Below the pieces are notes generated by a model. The model was not told where the DNA came from and searched no databases. It saw only the letters and a program-made list of their open reading frames with translations. 53,752 nt of DNA, from contig NZ_QRAO01000005.1 in NCBI RefSeq assembly GCF_003353425.1, positions 158,082 to 211,833 on the forward strand, written 5' to 3'. Source of the stretch: Marinirhabdus gelatinilytica (GTDB taxonomy: Bacteria; Bacteroidota; Bacteroidia; Flavobacteriales; Flavobacteriaceae). Made by a program: the position numbers and the translations under genes. Positions 9,160-18,902 of this stretch are shown here, one piece after another (the first letter of the stretch is position 1; each line of letters begins with the position of its first letter).

Positions 9160-9208
9160 AGATTTGTTTTGGTTTACAATACTAACGTAAAAAAGTTTCA
9201 ATAATTAT

Positions 9209-10681
9209 TTAGAGGAACATAATAACCCCCAACAACCCAACAGCACCAAGTACAATGGTGTAAGGAAATGCCATTTTCACCATTTTGATATAATTTAGGT
9301 TGATCAATGGTGCCAAGGATGAGGTGAGCAGAAACAAAAAGGCTGCCTGCCCATTTGGGGTAGCAACACTAGGTAGGTTTGTTCCTGTGTTTATGGCAAT
9401 GGCTAGGTGGTCATATTGCTCTCTTGTAATTACGCCATCCAAGAAAGCCTGTTGCACTTCACCAATGTATACTGTGGCCACAAAAACGTTATCGCTTATC
9501 ATAGAGAGAATTCCGTTGGCCGCATAAAATATGGCGGGTTGTTGTGAAGGCGGGTGGTTCAGTGCCCATTCTATGATAGGCTTAAAGAGGTGCTGGTCGT
9601 GAATCATTGCAACAATAACAAAGAACACTACCAAAAGGCCTGTAAAGGGCAGGGCTTCTTCAAAGGATTTACCAAGACTGTGCTCGTCCGTAATACCCAT
9701 AAATGCTGTTTGAAGGATGATCAATGCCAACCCAATAAATCCTACCGGGGCCAAGTGCAGCGCCAACCCTATAATGAGGAATATGGCGGCTACCGCCTGG
9801 ACTATCAGGCCATTTTTTTCAGACTTTGTTCTTTTTGCATCTACTTTTTCGGTATATCCTTCGATGATTTGCCTAACAACTGGAGGCATCTTGGCTCCAA
9901 AACCGAACCATTTTGTCTTTTCAAGCAATGCGGTGGTTAACAATCCTGCGAACAATACAGGAATGGTTATAGGTGCCATACGCAGGAAAAATTCTATAAA
10001 GTCCCATTCCATTTTGGCTCCAATAAGCAGGTTCTGTGGCTCGCCCACAAGTGTACAAACCCCTCCCAACGCTGTTCCAACTACACCGTGCATCACCAAA
10101 CTGCGTAGAAAACTCCTGAATTGCTCCAAAGTTTCCCCACTAAGTTCCTTGCGGTCTGCAATGCCATCTTTATTATAATCTGTTTCCGTGCTGGAATGTA
10201 TTTTATGGTACACTCCGTAAAACCCAACACCAATACTAATAATTACCGCTGTTACCGTAAGGGCGTCCAGAAAAGCTGAAAGCACTGCGGACAATAGCAC
10301 AAACAGTAGCGAGAGCACCATCTTGGACTTTATCTTTGTGAACACCTTGCTGAAAATATACATGAGCAATGGTTTCATAAAATAGATCCCCGCTACCATA
10401 AACATAAGCAAAAGGATTACCTCTAGGTTTGCAGCTACCTCAGCATAGGCCGCATCTGGGGAGGTGAGTCCCAACGCCATGGCTTCAATCGCCAAGAGTC
10501 CACCACTTTGCAATGGGTAGCATTTTAAGGCAAGCGCGAGCGTAAAGATAAACTCACCTATAAAGAGCCAAGCTGTTATAACTGGGCCCAACAGGTAGAA
10601 GCTCACGATGTTAAAAATAAGAAATGCTATCATGGTGTACTTAAACCATCGCGGACTAGTGCCTAAAAAGTTTTTGAACAT
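9209..10681 (-). CDS. nhaB: Na+/H+ antiporter NhaB
   Basis: 490 aa integral membrane antiporter that exports Na+ in exchange for protons. The whole length follows E. coli NhaB as I remember it: NFLGxSPxWxK at the start, [78 protein letters not shown] and [18 protein letters not shown]. The family is far better known in Gammaproteobacteria than in Bacteroidota. It sits 31 bases after gdh and ahead of exbB, so it may share transcripts with both. Confidence 0.93.
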   Translation of the reverse strand: MFKNFLGTSPRWFKYTMIAFLIFNIVSFYLLGPVITAWLFIGEFIFTLALALKCYPLQSGGLLAIEAMALGLTSPDAAYAEVAANLEVILLLMFMVAGIYFMKPLLMYIFSKVFTKIKSKMVLSLLFVLLSAVLSAFLDALTVTAVIISIGVGFYGVYHKIHSSTETDYNKDGIADRKELSGETLEQFRSFLRSLVMHGVVGTALGGVCTLVGEPQNLLIGAKMEWDFIEFFLRMAPITIPVLFAGLLTTALLEKTKWFGFGAKMPPVVRQIIEGYTEKVDAKRTKSEKNGLIVQAVAAIFLIIGLALHLAPVGFIGLALIILQTAFMGITDEHSLGKSFEEALPFTGLLVVFFVIVAMIHDQHLFKPIIEWALNHPPSQQPAIFYAANGILSMISDNVFVATVYIGEVQQAFLDGVITREQYDHLAIAINTGTNLPSVATPNGQAAFLFLLTSSLAPLINLNYIKMVKMAFPYTIVLGAVGLLGVIMFL

Positions 10682-10712
10682 GTGAAGTTGTTTTTTTGTT
10701 TAAAAAATGATT

Positions 10713-11939
10713 TTATAATAATTGTTTCAAAGCGATTTCAAAAGCAGTCTTGCTAATATTCGTCTTTGTGCTGTTATTGTCGAATGTATTTTGAATCGCA
10801 TTGCGTATGGTCATGGAGGTATCATTAAAGATAGCCTCATCTGTCATCTGTACTTTGCGCTCCATAAAATAGGCAAACACTCTTGCCATGCCACAGTTTG
10901 AGATAAAATCTGGGATAAGGCTTACGCGTTCATCGGTATACTCCATAATGGGACCGAAGAAAATTTCTCTATCGGCAAACGGTACGTTGGCCCCACAACT
11001 TATTACTTCGAGACCGGTATCTATCATTGCTGAAATTTGTTCCTTGGTAATTAATCGTGATGCCGCACAAGGGGCAAACACTTCACATTCCAGCGTCCAT
11101 ATCTTTTCGTTTATTTCTTCAAAAGGCATCATCTTTTCTGCCACTAAGGTGTTTCCGTCCTTGTTCAGAAACAATTCTTGTACCTCTTCAAAACTGAAAC
11201 CGTCCTTGTTTATAATGCCGCCTACCCTATCGATAATCCCGACCACTTTGGCTCCCATTTGGGAAAGGTAATAGGCCGCAGCCGCTCCTACATTTCCAAA
11301 ACCTTGTACAATGGCATGTTTCCCCTTTACCGAACCTCCGTATATTTCATAATAATGGCGCACTGCTTCGGCAACTCCATAACCGGTAATCATATCGGCC
11401 ACCGTATATTTTCTTGAGACGTCCGGAGAATAATCGCTATTTTCCAGGACCTTTATCACTCCTTGGCGCAATTGGCCAATTCGGTTTATCTTGTCGGCTT
11501 CGGTCGGGGTAAAATGTCCATTAAAGACACCTTCCTGTGGGTGCCATACGCCGCTTTCCTCGGTAATGGGGATTACTTCATGAATTTCGTCCACGTTAAG
11601 GTCGCCTCCCGTTCCGTAGTAACTTTTCAGCAATGGAGATACAGCTTTGTACCAACGTTCCAGCACGCCTTTTTTACGCGGATCCCTTGGATCGAAGTTG
11701 ATTCCAGATTTTGCACCACCTATGGCAGGACCCGACACGGTAAACTTTACTTCCATGGTTTTTGCCAGGGAGAGCACCTCGTTTTCGTTCAGTCCCGGGC
11801 GCATACGCGTACCGCCGCCAGCAGCACCCCCCCGCAAGGAGTTGATGACCGTCCAGCCTTCGGCTTCGGTTTCTGGATCGTTCCAATGGAATACTATTTC
11901 GGGGTCTTTTTCTTCGTATTTCTTGAGTAGTTCTTTCAT
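10713..11939 (-). CDS. Glu/Leu/Phe/Val family dehydrogenase
   Basis: 408 aa NAD(P)-dependent amino-acid dehydrogenase, likely acting on glutamate or a branched-chain amino acid; the sequence does not decide. Substrate-side motifs GGAAGGGTRMRPG and IGGAKSGINFDP (with the conserved Lys) are followed by the Rossmann loop VQGFGNVGAAAAYYL. C-terminal ISNCGMARVF is also typical. It has its own upstream -7 promoter box and appears to be first in the minus-strand block. Confidence 0.9.
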   Translation of the reverse strand: MKELLKKYEEKDPEIVFHWNDPETEAEGWTVINSLRGGAAGGGTRMRPGLNENEVLSLAKTMEVKFTVSGPAIGGAKSGINFDPRDPRKKGVLERWYKAVSPLLKSYYGTGGDLNVDEIHEVIPITEESGVWHPQEGVFNGHFTPTEADKINRIGQLRQGVIKVLENSDYSPDVSRKYTVADMITGYGVAEAVRHYYEIYGGSVKGKHAIVQGFGNVGAAAAYYLSQMGAKVVGIIDRVGGIINKDGFSFEEVQELFLNKDGNTLVAEKMMPFEEINEKIWTLECEVFAPCAASRLITKEQISAMIDTGLEVISCGANVPFADREIFFGPIMEYTDERVSLIPDFISNCGMARVFAYFMERKVQMTDEAIFNDTSMTIRNAIQNTFDNNSTKTNISKTAFEIALKQLL

Positions 11940-11978
11940 AAAAAAATCACTTCGGTTGGTTGTTTGGAAGTAAGGATT

Positions 11979-11986
11979 ACAAATAT
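11979..11986 (-). promoter_or_regulatory. -7 promoter box TATATTTG for gdh
   Basis: On the minus strand TATATTTG is an exact match to the Bacteroidota TAnnTTTG -7 element, about 40 bases ahead of the gdh ATG. No clear TTG -33 element is seen at the usual distance. Confidence 0.55.
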
Positions 11987-12081
11987 ACTATTTTGAAAAA
12001 GGTGCTGTATTATTTTAAGTTTATTTTAAAAGAACTGCTCTGAATTCAAATTTCAGTAACTTTAAAAACAAATTTCTGTGT

Positions 12082-13716
12082 ATGAGAACTTCAGCATTTA
12101 TTTTCCTCCTTTTGGTTTCAAACGTATGTAGCATTGCACAAGAAAATGATGCTCCAGGATACGGCCAACTCGTACAATTGTTCAAGGAGTGGCGAGATTT
12201 TGAAAAACCACCTTTGTTGAATGGTGCACCAGACTATACTACAGCAACCTTTAAAAAACGAGAACCTGAATTTAAAACACTACAGGTCCGCCTGAAATCC
12301 ATCGACACTACAAATTGGTCCATCCCCAAAAAAGTAGACTGGATGCTGGTTTGGGCCGAAATGAACGGATATGATTTTAACCAGCGCATCCTAAAACCGT
12401 GGGAGCGTGACCCTGCCTTTTACAAAACTGTTTGGACCTATAAAAGTGACGTGCCCGCACACGAAGGCCCTACGCACCATGCCGTTTTGGAATTGTGGAC
12501 GTATTCGTTTCCGCTTTCTAAAACAGAAAGAGACCGACTCATAAATGACCTAAAAGTAATAGCTCCTTTAAACGAACAGGCCAAGATAAACTTGACCGGC
12601 AACGCCAAAGATCTTTTTAGTACGGGAATACGGGATATTGAAGGACAGCGCAACGTACTGGCACAACTGAAAAGTAAAGCGAGCATAGCAAAAGACAAAG
12701 AACTGGATAGCGCCATAGACAAAGCCACCCAGTCTACCGAAAACCTGGTTTCCTGGCTCAAGGCCGAAGCAAAGAACAAAACGGGACCCTCGGGCATTGG
12801 TAAAGAAAATTATACCTGGTATCTGCAAAATGTCCACTTGGTCCCACTTACTTGGGAAGACGAGGTGATGATCTTAAAACGCGAACTGGCACGTGCATGG
12901 ACATCATTAAAACTAGAAGAGCACCGTAACCGAAACATACCCAAACTAAAAGCTGCGAACTCAGCAGCCGCATATAATGCGCTTGCTGAAAAATCGGCAC
13001 AGAGTTTTCTGAAATTTTTGGACCAACAGGAAATACTCACCGTGAAACCCTATTTTGAGCCTGCGCTGCGAGCACATCTGGGCGAATACATTCCCGAAGA
13101 GAAACGGAACTTCTTCAGGATCGGGCAACATTACGATCCAAGGCCACTCTACTCACACTTTTATCATTGGTTCGAGCTGGCACGCATGGAATACGAACCC
13201 AACACCAGCGAAATAAGAAAGGATGCTTTGCTCTATAATATATTCGACTCACGCAACGAGGGCACCGCCACCGCAGTTGAAGAGTTATTTATGCAAGCAG
13301 GATTTTATGATGACAGCCCACGCACCAAGGAAATCGTGTATATCATGATTGCCCAACGCGCTGCCCGAGGACTCGGTTCGCTATACGCCCACGCCAACGA
13401 GATGACCATGGAGGAGGCCGGTGGCATCCATAGCGAATACACTCCAAGAGGCTGGATGAAGACCGAAAAGGAACTATTGATTTTTGAACAACATTTATAC
13501 CTGCGCCAACCTGGCTACGGCACGAGCTATATCACTGGGAAATATCTATTGGAACACGCAATCGCAGATTATGCCAAGATGAAAGAAGACAAGGGCGAAC
13601 CTTTTGTACTAAAAGATTTTTTTGATGAATTGAACAGCATTGGCAATATCCCTATCTCGTTGGGGCATTGGGAAATGACGGGATATGCGGAGCATTTAAA
13701 GGAAATAAAAGATTAG
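12082..13716 (+). CDS. DUF885-like secreted protein (putative metallopeptidase-related)
   Basis: 544 aa with a cleavable signal peptide ([20 protein letters not shown]), so periplasmic or exported. The C-terminal half shows the DUF885 pattern: [19 protein letters not shown], then [19 protein letters not shown] and [17 protein letters not shown]. In the family an HExxH-like or ExxG segment is thought to bind metal; here the equivalent [10 protein letters not shown] lacks a His pair, so catalysis is uncertain. The stop overlaps that of the convergent DUF2452 gene by four bases. Confidence 0.75.
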   Translation: MRTSAFIFLLLVSNVCSIAQENDAPGYGQLVQLFKEWRDFEKPPLLNGAPDYTTATFKKREPEFKTLQVRLKSIDTTNWSIPKKVDWMLVWAEMNGYDFNQRILKPWERDPAFYKTVWTYKSDVPAHEGPTHHAVLELWTYSFPLSKTERDRLINDLKVIAPLNEQAKINLTGNAKDLFSTGIRDIEGQRNVLAQLKSKASIAKDKELDSAIDKATQSTENLVSWLKAEAKNKTGPSGIGKENYTWYLQNVHLVPLTWEDEVMILKRELARAWTSLKLEEHRNRNIPKLKAANSAAAYNALAEKSAQSFLKFLDQQEILTVKPYFEPALRAHLGEYIPEEKRNFFRIGQHYDPRPLYSHFYHWFELARMEYEPNTSEIRKDALLYNIFDSRNEGTATAVEELFMQAGFYDDSPRTKEIVYIMIAQRAARGLGSLYAHANEMTMEEAGGIHSEYTPRGWMKTEKELLIFEQHLYLRQPGYGTSYITGKYLLEHAIADYAKMKEDKGEPFVLKDFFDELNSIGNIPISLGHWEMTGYAEHLKEIKD

Positions 13717-14126
13717 CCTTTTACTTGCTCCCAAAGTTTATCGGTGGTCAATTTAAAAGTACCTACGAAATCCCAAGAACATTCTTTGGGTGAGATAATG
13801 GAAAGAAACGGTTCGCCATTCTTGTCTCTGTACAAATGATACACCTCGCCAAGCACAGGCTCAAAACTGAATTTGGCGGTATAGATCAGGTTGTTGTATT
13901 CAAAGGTCTCCATCATCGCTTCGTATTCTTTTTTCAAGCTTTCAAATTTTGTCTTGAAATGATGGTTCACCTTGTGGACGTTGGTGTTTTTCCAGGTAGT
14001 AACATCGTCTACCTTAATGGCAGGTGCTCCTAAATTTGTTGAATACGGTTTTAAAGCAGCATCGTAGCTTCCTTTTTCTCCATCAAAAACAACTTGGTCT
14101 GGTTTTTTGGGTTCTTTTTTGGACAT
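13713..14126 (-). CDS. DUF2452 domain-containing protein
   Basis: 137 aa cytoplasmic protein of unknown function, conserved in Bacteroidota. The full-length pattern is recognisable: [59 protein letters not shown], then [11 protein letters not shown] start at ATG 14126, which gives the usual MSKK start; a longer frame back to 14204 overlaps anmK and reads an unlikely MLRGPARTT leader. It follows anmK with a 28-base gap and probably shares its transcript. Confidence 0.85.
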   Translation of the reverse strand: MSKKEPKKPDQVVFDGEKGSYDAALKPYSTNLGAPAIKVDDVTTWKNTNVHKVNHHFKTKFESLKKEYEAMMETFEYNNLIYTAKFSFEPVLGEVYHLYRDKNGEPFLSIISPKECSWDFVGTFKLTTDKLWEQVKG

Positions 14127-14154
14127 AGCACCACAAAGATACGAAGCCCTTGAG

Positions 14155-15222
14155 CTACCTAAAAATTTTTCCGCTGCTGTGGTCCTGGCTGGCCCCCGTA
14201 ACACTGGCGAGACAGTTTATCTCACCCCGTAATTTAAGTACCCCAAGCAGACCAAAAATGAGCGCCTCCTTATATTCAACCAGTTTTGGCTCTGGGAGGA
14301 CCACCTCAACGCTCTTGTGGTAGCGCAAACGCTCTAAAAGAAAGTCATTATAGGCTCCACCACCCGTTACGAGTATGGAGCTACCTTCTTCAAATTGCTG
14401 GGCCAATTGTTGCGCCACGTGTTCGGTAAAGGTCGCGAGGGCATCTTCTGCTGAAATGTCAGCTTTTTCAATAACGGGGAATACAAATTGCTGCACCCAC
14501 TCCAATCCCAATGATCTGGGAGGCTCTTGCTTATAAAATTGAAGCTTGTTCAACACATCCAATACATTGATATCTATTGTGGCTCCTCTGGCCACCATAC
14601 CCCCATCGTCGTAGGGAAGGTCCAGTTGTTCTGCCAAAGCGTTCAATACAATATTCACGGGGCAAATGTCGTAGGCAATGCGGGAACCGTCTTTCTCAAA
14701 AGAGCAATTCGCAAATCCTCCCAAATTGAGGCAGTAGTCGTATGCTGGGAAGAGCAGTGTGTCGCCAATGGGCACTAACGGGGCACCCTGCCCACCCAGT
14801 TGCACATCCCGGACCCTAAAATCGCAAACCACTGTCTGTCCGGTGAGTGCTGCAATTTCGGGCATGTTGCCTATTTGTAATGTTATTCCCTTTTCTGGTT
14901 GGTGCAGGATGGTATGGCCGTGGCTACAGACAGCATCTAGGCTTTCAATGGCATTCTCAGCCACAAAGCTGGAGATTGCTTCAGCAAGGTACACCGTATA
15001 GTCTTTGTTGAGTGTTTTTAATCTGCCTTCGGAAAAATGGACGGCCTCCTTTAAAATAGCCACCCATTCCGAAGGGTAGGGAATGGTCTTGGCCCTCCCT
15101 ATTTTAAACGTCCAAGTTGCTTTATCTGAAACCTGAAAATCCAGTTCAGCAAGATCGATACCGTCCAGCGAGGTGCCGGACATAACCCCCAAGACCCGAT
15201 ATGTATTTTTTTGTGATGACAT
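14155..15222 (-). CDS. anmK: Anhydro-N-acetylmuramic acid kinase
   Basis: 355 aa. Converts 1,6-anhydro-MurNAc from wall turnover to MurNAc-6-phosphate in the cytoplasm. The ATP-binding motif GVMSGTSLDGID opens the protein, with SHGHTILHQP, GGQGAPLVPIGD, LNLGGFAN and a C-terminal LVTGGGAYNDFLLERL, all family hallmarks. A near-consensus TACCTTTA box sits just upstream of the ATG on the minus strand. Confidence 0.95.
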   Translation of the reverse strand: MSSQKNTYRVLGVMSGTSLDGIDLAELDFQVSDKATWTFKIGRAKTIPYPSEWVAILKEAVHFSEGRLKTLNKDYTVYLAEAISSFVAENAIESLDAVCSHGHTILHQPEKGITLQIGNMPEIAALTGQTVVCDFRVRDVQLGGQGAPLVPIGDTLLFPAYDYCLNLGGFANCSFEKDGSRIAYDICPVNIVLNALAEQLDLPYDDGGMVARGATIDINVLDVLNKLQFYKQEPPRSLGLEWVQQFVFPVIEKADISAEDALATFTEHVAQQLAQQFEEGSSILVTGGGAYNDFLLERLRYHKSVEVVLPEPKLVEYKEALIFGLLGVLKLRGEINCLASVTGASQDHSSGKIFR

Positions 15223-15313
15223 AGTTTAAAGGTACTATGCAGGGGGCAAATACACAACAAAAAAGAAATCCCGAATTACAATGCTTTATATAGCAGCATT
15301 TTTTTGGGAATGA

Positions 15314-15437
15314 GACGATTGGAATCACGACCGCTAGCTAAAGCTAGTTGCACGAACCACAACATAAAGCCACGATTAGCAACTATGTCGTGACTCGTGC
15401 AGTCTGCCTTGACGGACGTATCGTGCATCCAATCGTC
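15314..15437. repeat. MITE-like nested inverted repeat
   Basis: The outer arms GACGATTGGA (15314-15323) and TCCAATCGTC (15428-15437) are perfect complements and extend inward through CACGA/TCGTG. A second pair, GCACGAACCACAACATA (15350-15366) with TATGTCGTGACTCGTGC (15384-15400), matches at about 14 of 17 positions. A small CTAGCT-AA-AGCTAG hairpin sits in the left half. This two-tier palindrome without an ORF resembles a miniature inverted-repeat element. No clear target-site duplication was found. Confidence 0.6.
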
Positions 15438-15476
15438 CTTGTTATCAAACTTGTCCTTGTAATTTAGACCTTCTAA

Positions 15477-15507
15477 TTTGAGATTTATCAATAATAAGGT
15501 ATCTTTG
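15477..15507 (+). promoter_or_regulatory. Promoter of the acyl-CoA dehydrogenase gene
   Basis: TTTG at 15477-15480 and TATCTTTG at 15500-15507 with a 19-base spacer match the Bacteroidota -33/-7 promoter consensus. The predicted leader is about 60 bases. Confidence 0.6.
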
Positions 15508-15569
15508 CACGGCATTTCTGAAATAGTTTCAGTACAGTGCCATTTTTACGAACATTTCAACAAAAAGCT

Positions 15570-16712
15570 ATGGATTTTTCTCTTTCCGAAGAACACTTGA
15601 TGATACGCGACGCAGCTCGTGATTTTGCCAAAACCGAATTGCTCCCAGGTGTTATTGAGCGTGACAACAAACAAGAATTCCCTGCCGAACAGGTACAAAA
15701 AATGGGCGAGCTAGGGTTCCTAGGGATGATGGTAGACCCCAAATACAACGGTGGCGGTATGGATACCGTGAGCTACGTGTTGGCCATGGAAGAGTTGAGC
15801 AAGATAGATGCTTCGTGTTCGGTAATTGTTTCGGTAAACAACTCCTTGGTATGTTACGGCCTTGAAGCCTACGGAACCGAAGCACAAAAAGAAAAATACC
15901 TTAGCAAACTGGCAACAGGTGAAAAATTGGGAGCTTTTTGCCTCAGCGAACCAGAAGCTGGAAGTGATGCTACCTCGCAACGCACCACAGCCATCGACAA
16001 AGGAGACCACTACTTGTTGAACGGAACCAAAAACTGGATCACCAATGGGGGCACGGCAGATTACTACTTGGTCATTGCCCAAACCGACAAAGAGAAAAAA
16101 CACCGCGGTATCAATGCCTTTATCGTGGAAAAAGGTTGGGAAGGTTTTGAAGTGGGACCAAAAGAGGACAAGTTGGGAATTCGTGGTAGCGACACCCATA
16201 CCCTCAACTTTAACGATGTAAAGGTTCCTAAGGAGAATAGGATTGGTGAAGATGGTTTTGGTTTTAAGTTTGCGATGAAAACCTTGAGCGGTGGCCGTAT
16301 TGGTATTGCTGCACAGGCGTTGGGGATTGCCTCAGGAGCTTACGAGCTTGCCAAGGAATACTCTAAGCAACGTAAGACTTTTGGCACCGAAATTTGCAAC
16401 CACCAGGCCATCGCATTTAAATTGGCCGATATGCACACCCAAATCGAGGCTGCACGTCACCTCGTAATGAAAGCCGCTTGGGACAAGGACCAAGGCAACA
16501 ATTACGATATGAGCGGTGCTATGGCAAAACTATACGCCAGCCAGGTGGCAATGGACGTTACCGTAGAAGCGGTACAGGTGCACGGCGGTAACGGATTTGT
16601 AAAAGAGTACCACGTAGAGCGATTGATGCGTGACGCAAAGATTACCCAGATTTACGAAGGAACCAGCGAGATACAAAAGATCGTGATCTCTAGGGGGTTG
16701 TTGAGGGACTAG
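15570..16712 (+). CDS. Acyl-CoA dehydrogenase (short-chain / butyryl type)
   Basis: 380 aa FAD enzyme that introduces the alpha-beta double bond in acyl-CoA during fatty-acid or branched-chain amino-acid breakdown. It shows AFCLSEPEAGSDA, the KNWITNGG flavin segment, FDVKVPKENR-like region and the C-terminal QIYEGTSEIQ, whose Glu is the usual catalytic base in short-chain enzymes. ATG 15570 (MDFSLSEEH) is the family start; an ATG 33 bases earlier would add an atypical leader. It stands alone, with its own promoter and terminator. Confidence 0.94.
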   Translation: MDFSLSEEHLMIRDAARDFAKTELLPGVIERDNKQEFPAEQVQKMGELGFLGMMVDPKYNGGGMDTVSYVLAMEELSKIDASCSVIVSVNNSLVCYGLEAYGTEAQKEKYLSKLATGEKLGAFCLSEPEAGSDATSQRTTAIDKGDHYLLNGTKNWITNGGTADYYLVIAQTDKEKKHRGINAFIVEKGWEGFEVGPKEDKLGIRGSDTHTLNFNDVKVPKENRIGEDGFGFKFAMKTLSGGRIGIAAQALGIASGAYELAKEYSKQRKTFGTEICNHQAIAFKLADMHTQIEAARHLVMKAAWDKDQGNNYDMSGAMAKLYASQVAMDVTVEAVQVHGGNGFVKEYHVERLMRDAKITQIYEGTSEIQKIVISRGLLRD

Positions 16713-16729
16713 TGACTCACTCCCCTAAA

Positions 16730-16753
16730 TCCCCTCCCCAAAGGAAAAGGGGA
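16730..16753. repeat. Short CCCCTCC/AGGGG palindrome
   Basis: TCCCCT (16730-16735) pairs with AGGGGA (16748-16753) around CCCCAAAGGAAA. Similar C-run/G-run palindromes occur near 24027 and 37440 in this window; such elements are common between flavobacterial genes. Confidence 0.4.
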
Positions 16754-16773
16754 CTTTAAAAAAATATAATTCC

Positions 16774-16800
16774 AAACCCGGCTATTTGGTCGGGTTTTTT
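16774..16800 (+). terminator. Rho-independent terminator
   Basis: AAACCCG (16774-16780) pairs with CGGGTTT (16791-16797), followed by a T-run to 16800. It serves the acyl-CoA dehydrogenase gene. Confidence 0.8.
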
Positions 16801-16830
16801 ATGTGGGCGAGACCCCCATACGCAACTGCC

Positions 16831-16857
16831 AGCGAACGGGTCGGGCTATTCGCTACC
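16831..16857 (+). repeat. Partial copy of the CGGGTCGGGCT repeat
   Basis: CGGGTCGGGCT followed by ATTCGCTACC repeats, in the opposite orientation, the core of the exbD-tonB palindrome (7993-8003 and its stem). AGCGAA (16831-16836) and TTCGCT (16849-16854) can form the stem. It lies between the terminator and the 3' end of the porin gene. Confidence 0.6.
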
Positions 16858-16896
16858 AGCCATCAGCAGAGCGTCCTACCGCCTACAACCTGCCAA

Positions 16897-18795
16897 CTAA
16901 AGAAAGAAATTCCAAACCAACCCGAAACGTATCACCGCATCGCGGTATGGATAGGTAGGTGCCGAAAAATGGTTGTTCGTGCTGTTGAACAACTGGTTTA
17001 TGTGCTCGTACTTAAAGTAGATCCTTGTTTGGCGTATCTTGGCGTTAAAGAAAACATCTACCAACGGGAAGCCACCTAGTTTTTGGTCGTTCTGCACGTA
17101 GAACTCTGCCAGGACAGGATCGTAGGCATTCATAGTGTACTCGGTGAAGTATTTAAAGGTGATACCTGTTTGGATAAAGGCCGCTTTTTTAAACCATTCG
17201 TCTTGGTAGTATAAGCTTTGTCTGGTAACGATTTCAGGGACATTCAGCACCTCACCTCCCGAAATTGCTTGCTGGAACAACACCGTGTTCATCAAGGCAA
17301 ATTTTTTGTAACGGAACTCCTTTTCGGCTTTCACCTTTATATAATCCACCCGCTCGCTGAACTGTTGTGGCGTTGGGGTAGAATCGTTGGGCTGTATGGT
17401 AAAATAGGTATAATCGTCAATACCCGTATAGGTTACCGAGGCATCCAACAATTTTTCGGATTGTAACTTAAAATTCAATTCCTGTGTCTTTACATTATTG
17501 AAATTGGTCTGCCAATTGTAGTTCACATAATCGCTCTGGTACAGCAAAAAGTTGAAATTGGGCGCGCTGGAATGGATACTCGCCGAAGCTTCCACCCTAT
17601 TGGTCTCATTAAAGCTGAAAGAAGCCGCACCCTTTAAATAAGTAGCGTCGTAATCTCCCGCTACGTTTATAAAACCTTCGCCTTCCAGTGCGAAGCCCCT
17701 ATATTGTTTTTTGTAGTTGGCACCAGCCGTTAGTATATCCCCCTGTAACCTGTTGGGAATACGGCCCTCGTCAAAAATAATGACCGAGTTATAGCCGTAA
17801 TTAAAATTTGTGTAACTAACATACGCCCCAATTTTTCCTAAAATGGAATTGTCCAACTTTGCAAATGCCTGGGCGTTAAAATCCTCGAGGGTGGTTTCTT
17901 TTTTTAGGTCGGCACTTTCGTAACTATCGCCAAAACCGTTAAAGGGAGCTGTTTGCCTGTATTCGTAAAATTTGTCCTCGTAGCTTATCTGGTTTCCAAT
18001 GGCAAGCACGTTATGGCTCAAGCTATCGCGCTGGCTTATGAGTTCGTATTGATGGTCGCCATAAAACCGAAGCCCTTCCAATTTGTTTTCGGCATTTTCA
18101 AAATTTACGTCCAGCCTTCCGCGGTCGTCAAAATCGCCTTCATCGCTGGCAAAGAGCGCCAGGGAAGTGGCTGGTAAGCCCCCGTTTTCTTCATTCAGGA
18201 TATCCTGCGCCACAATGTGTCCTCTAAACCTATAGCGTTTGTTCTTGGTGTGATAGTTTGTGGTAAACCTGAAGTTTCCCGTACTGGCCAACGATTGCTG
18301 GTACAGCCCCAAGGAACGCAACCCTTTGTAAGAAATACTAAAATTGAACTGCTCGTTGGTATTTACGGTGAAAAAAGCATCCAGTTGTTGCCCCTGCTCA
18401 AAGGCGGTCTTGAAGTACAGTTCGGTCAAGGGTGTGGGAACGCTGTAATAGGAAATATCTTCAATTTGTTCAAAATTGAAATGATGGCTTTGCGCCACAA
18501 AAAGCGGTTTAAAGTTTTTTCTGCTGAAATCGTACGCAAGCGTATTGTAGGTCTGCCCCACATTGGCAAAGGGCAACAGCTCGAAAGTATCCTTACGCAG
18601 ATAATTGAACCTATATTCCTTTTGAATGCTTAGCGTAGTATCTACATAGGTGGTATCCCAGTCGTGGCTAATTATCTTGTAGAGCTCTATGGGCGGTTTT
18701 TCCTTTTTCTGGTTTGGTGCATCGGCTTCATTTTCCTGCGAAAATGCAAGGGCCGGAACACAGCACAACAACACGAAAAGGAGTCTATTTTTCAT
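16897..18795 (-). CDS. Putative porin (Porin_10-like outer-membrane beta-barrel)
   Basis: 632 aa with a signal peptide (MKNRLLFVLLCCVPALAFSQ). An N-terminal periplasmic part (HDWDTTYVDTTLSIQKEYRFNYLRKDTFELLPFAN) is a conserved opening of this Bacteroidota family. The rest alternates polar and aromatic residues as in beta-strands, and it ends in a strand with an aromatic (FGLVWNFFL), as barrel proteins do. Substrate unknown. It is divergent from rnhB. Confidence 0.8.
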   Translation of the reverse strand: MKNRLLFVLLCCVPALAFSQENEADAPNQKKEKPPIELYKIISHDWDTTYVDTTLSIQKEYRFNYLRKDTFELLPFANVGQTYNTLAYDFSRKNFKPLFVAQSHHFNFEQIEDISYYSVPTPLTELYFKTAFEQGQQLDAFFTVNTNEQFNFSISYKGLRSLGLYQQSLASTGNFRFTTNYHTKNKRYRFRGHIVAQDILNEENGGLPATSLALFASDEGDFDDRGRLDVNFENAENKLEGLRFYGDHQYELISQRDSLSHNVLAIGNQISYEDKFYEYRQTAPFNGFGDSYESADLKKETTLEDFNAQAFAKLDNSILGKIGAYVSYTNFNYGYNSVIIFDEGRIPNRLQGDILTAGANYKKQYRGFALEGEGFINVAGDYDATYLKGAASFSFNETNRVEASASIHSSAPNFNFLLYQSDYVNYNWQTNFNNVKTQELNFKLQSEKLLDASVTYTGIDDYTYFTIQPNDSTPTPQQFSERVDYIKVKAEKEFRYKKFALMNTVLFQQAISGGEVLNVPEIVTRQSLYYQDEWFKKAAFIQTGITFKYFTEYTMNAYDPVLAEFYVQNDQKLGGFPLVDVFFNAKIRQTRIYFKYEHINQLFNSTNNHFSAPTYPYRDAVIRFGLVWNFFL

Positions 18796-18858
18796 TCAAA
18801 TTATACTAAGCGGTAAAGGTACTATTTCAATCGTGAATTCAGAATTAGGATTTCAGAA

Positions 18859-18889
18859 TTTTGAACCCACTGCCTATTCCCTATATTTG
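18859..18889 (+). promoter_or_regulatory. Promoter of rnhB
   Basis: TTTTG at 18859-18863 and TATATTTG at 18882-18889 with an 18-base spacer are an excellent fit to the Bacteroidota -33/-7 promoter. The box ends 13 bases before the ATG, so the leader must be very short. Confidence 0.65.
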
Positions 18890-18902
18890 TTGGGTATTTG
18901 CT

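Larger units (their letters stand above)
15223..15569. other. Intergenic region between anmK and the acyl-CoA dehydrogenase
   Basis: 347 bases between divergent genes. It holds a 124-bp MITE-like inverted repeat (15314-15437) and a well-formed promoter for the acyl-CoA dehydrogenase (15477-15507), both listed separately. No convincing reading frame is present. Confidence 0.6.

Noticed and set aside
18217-18633. 138-codon frame opposite the porin gene
   Set aside because: Antisense to a coherent signal-peptide porin; no recognisable protein.
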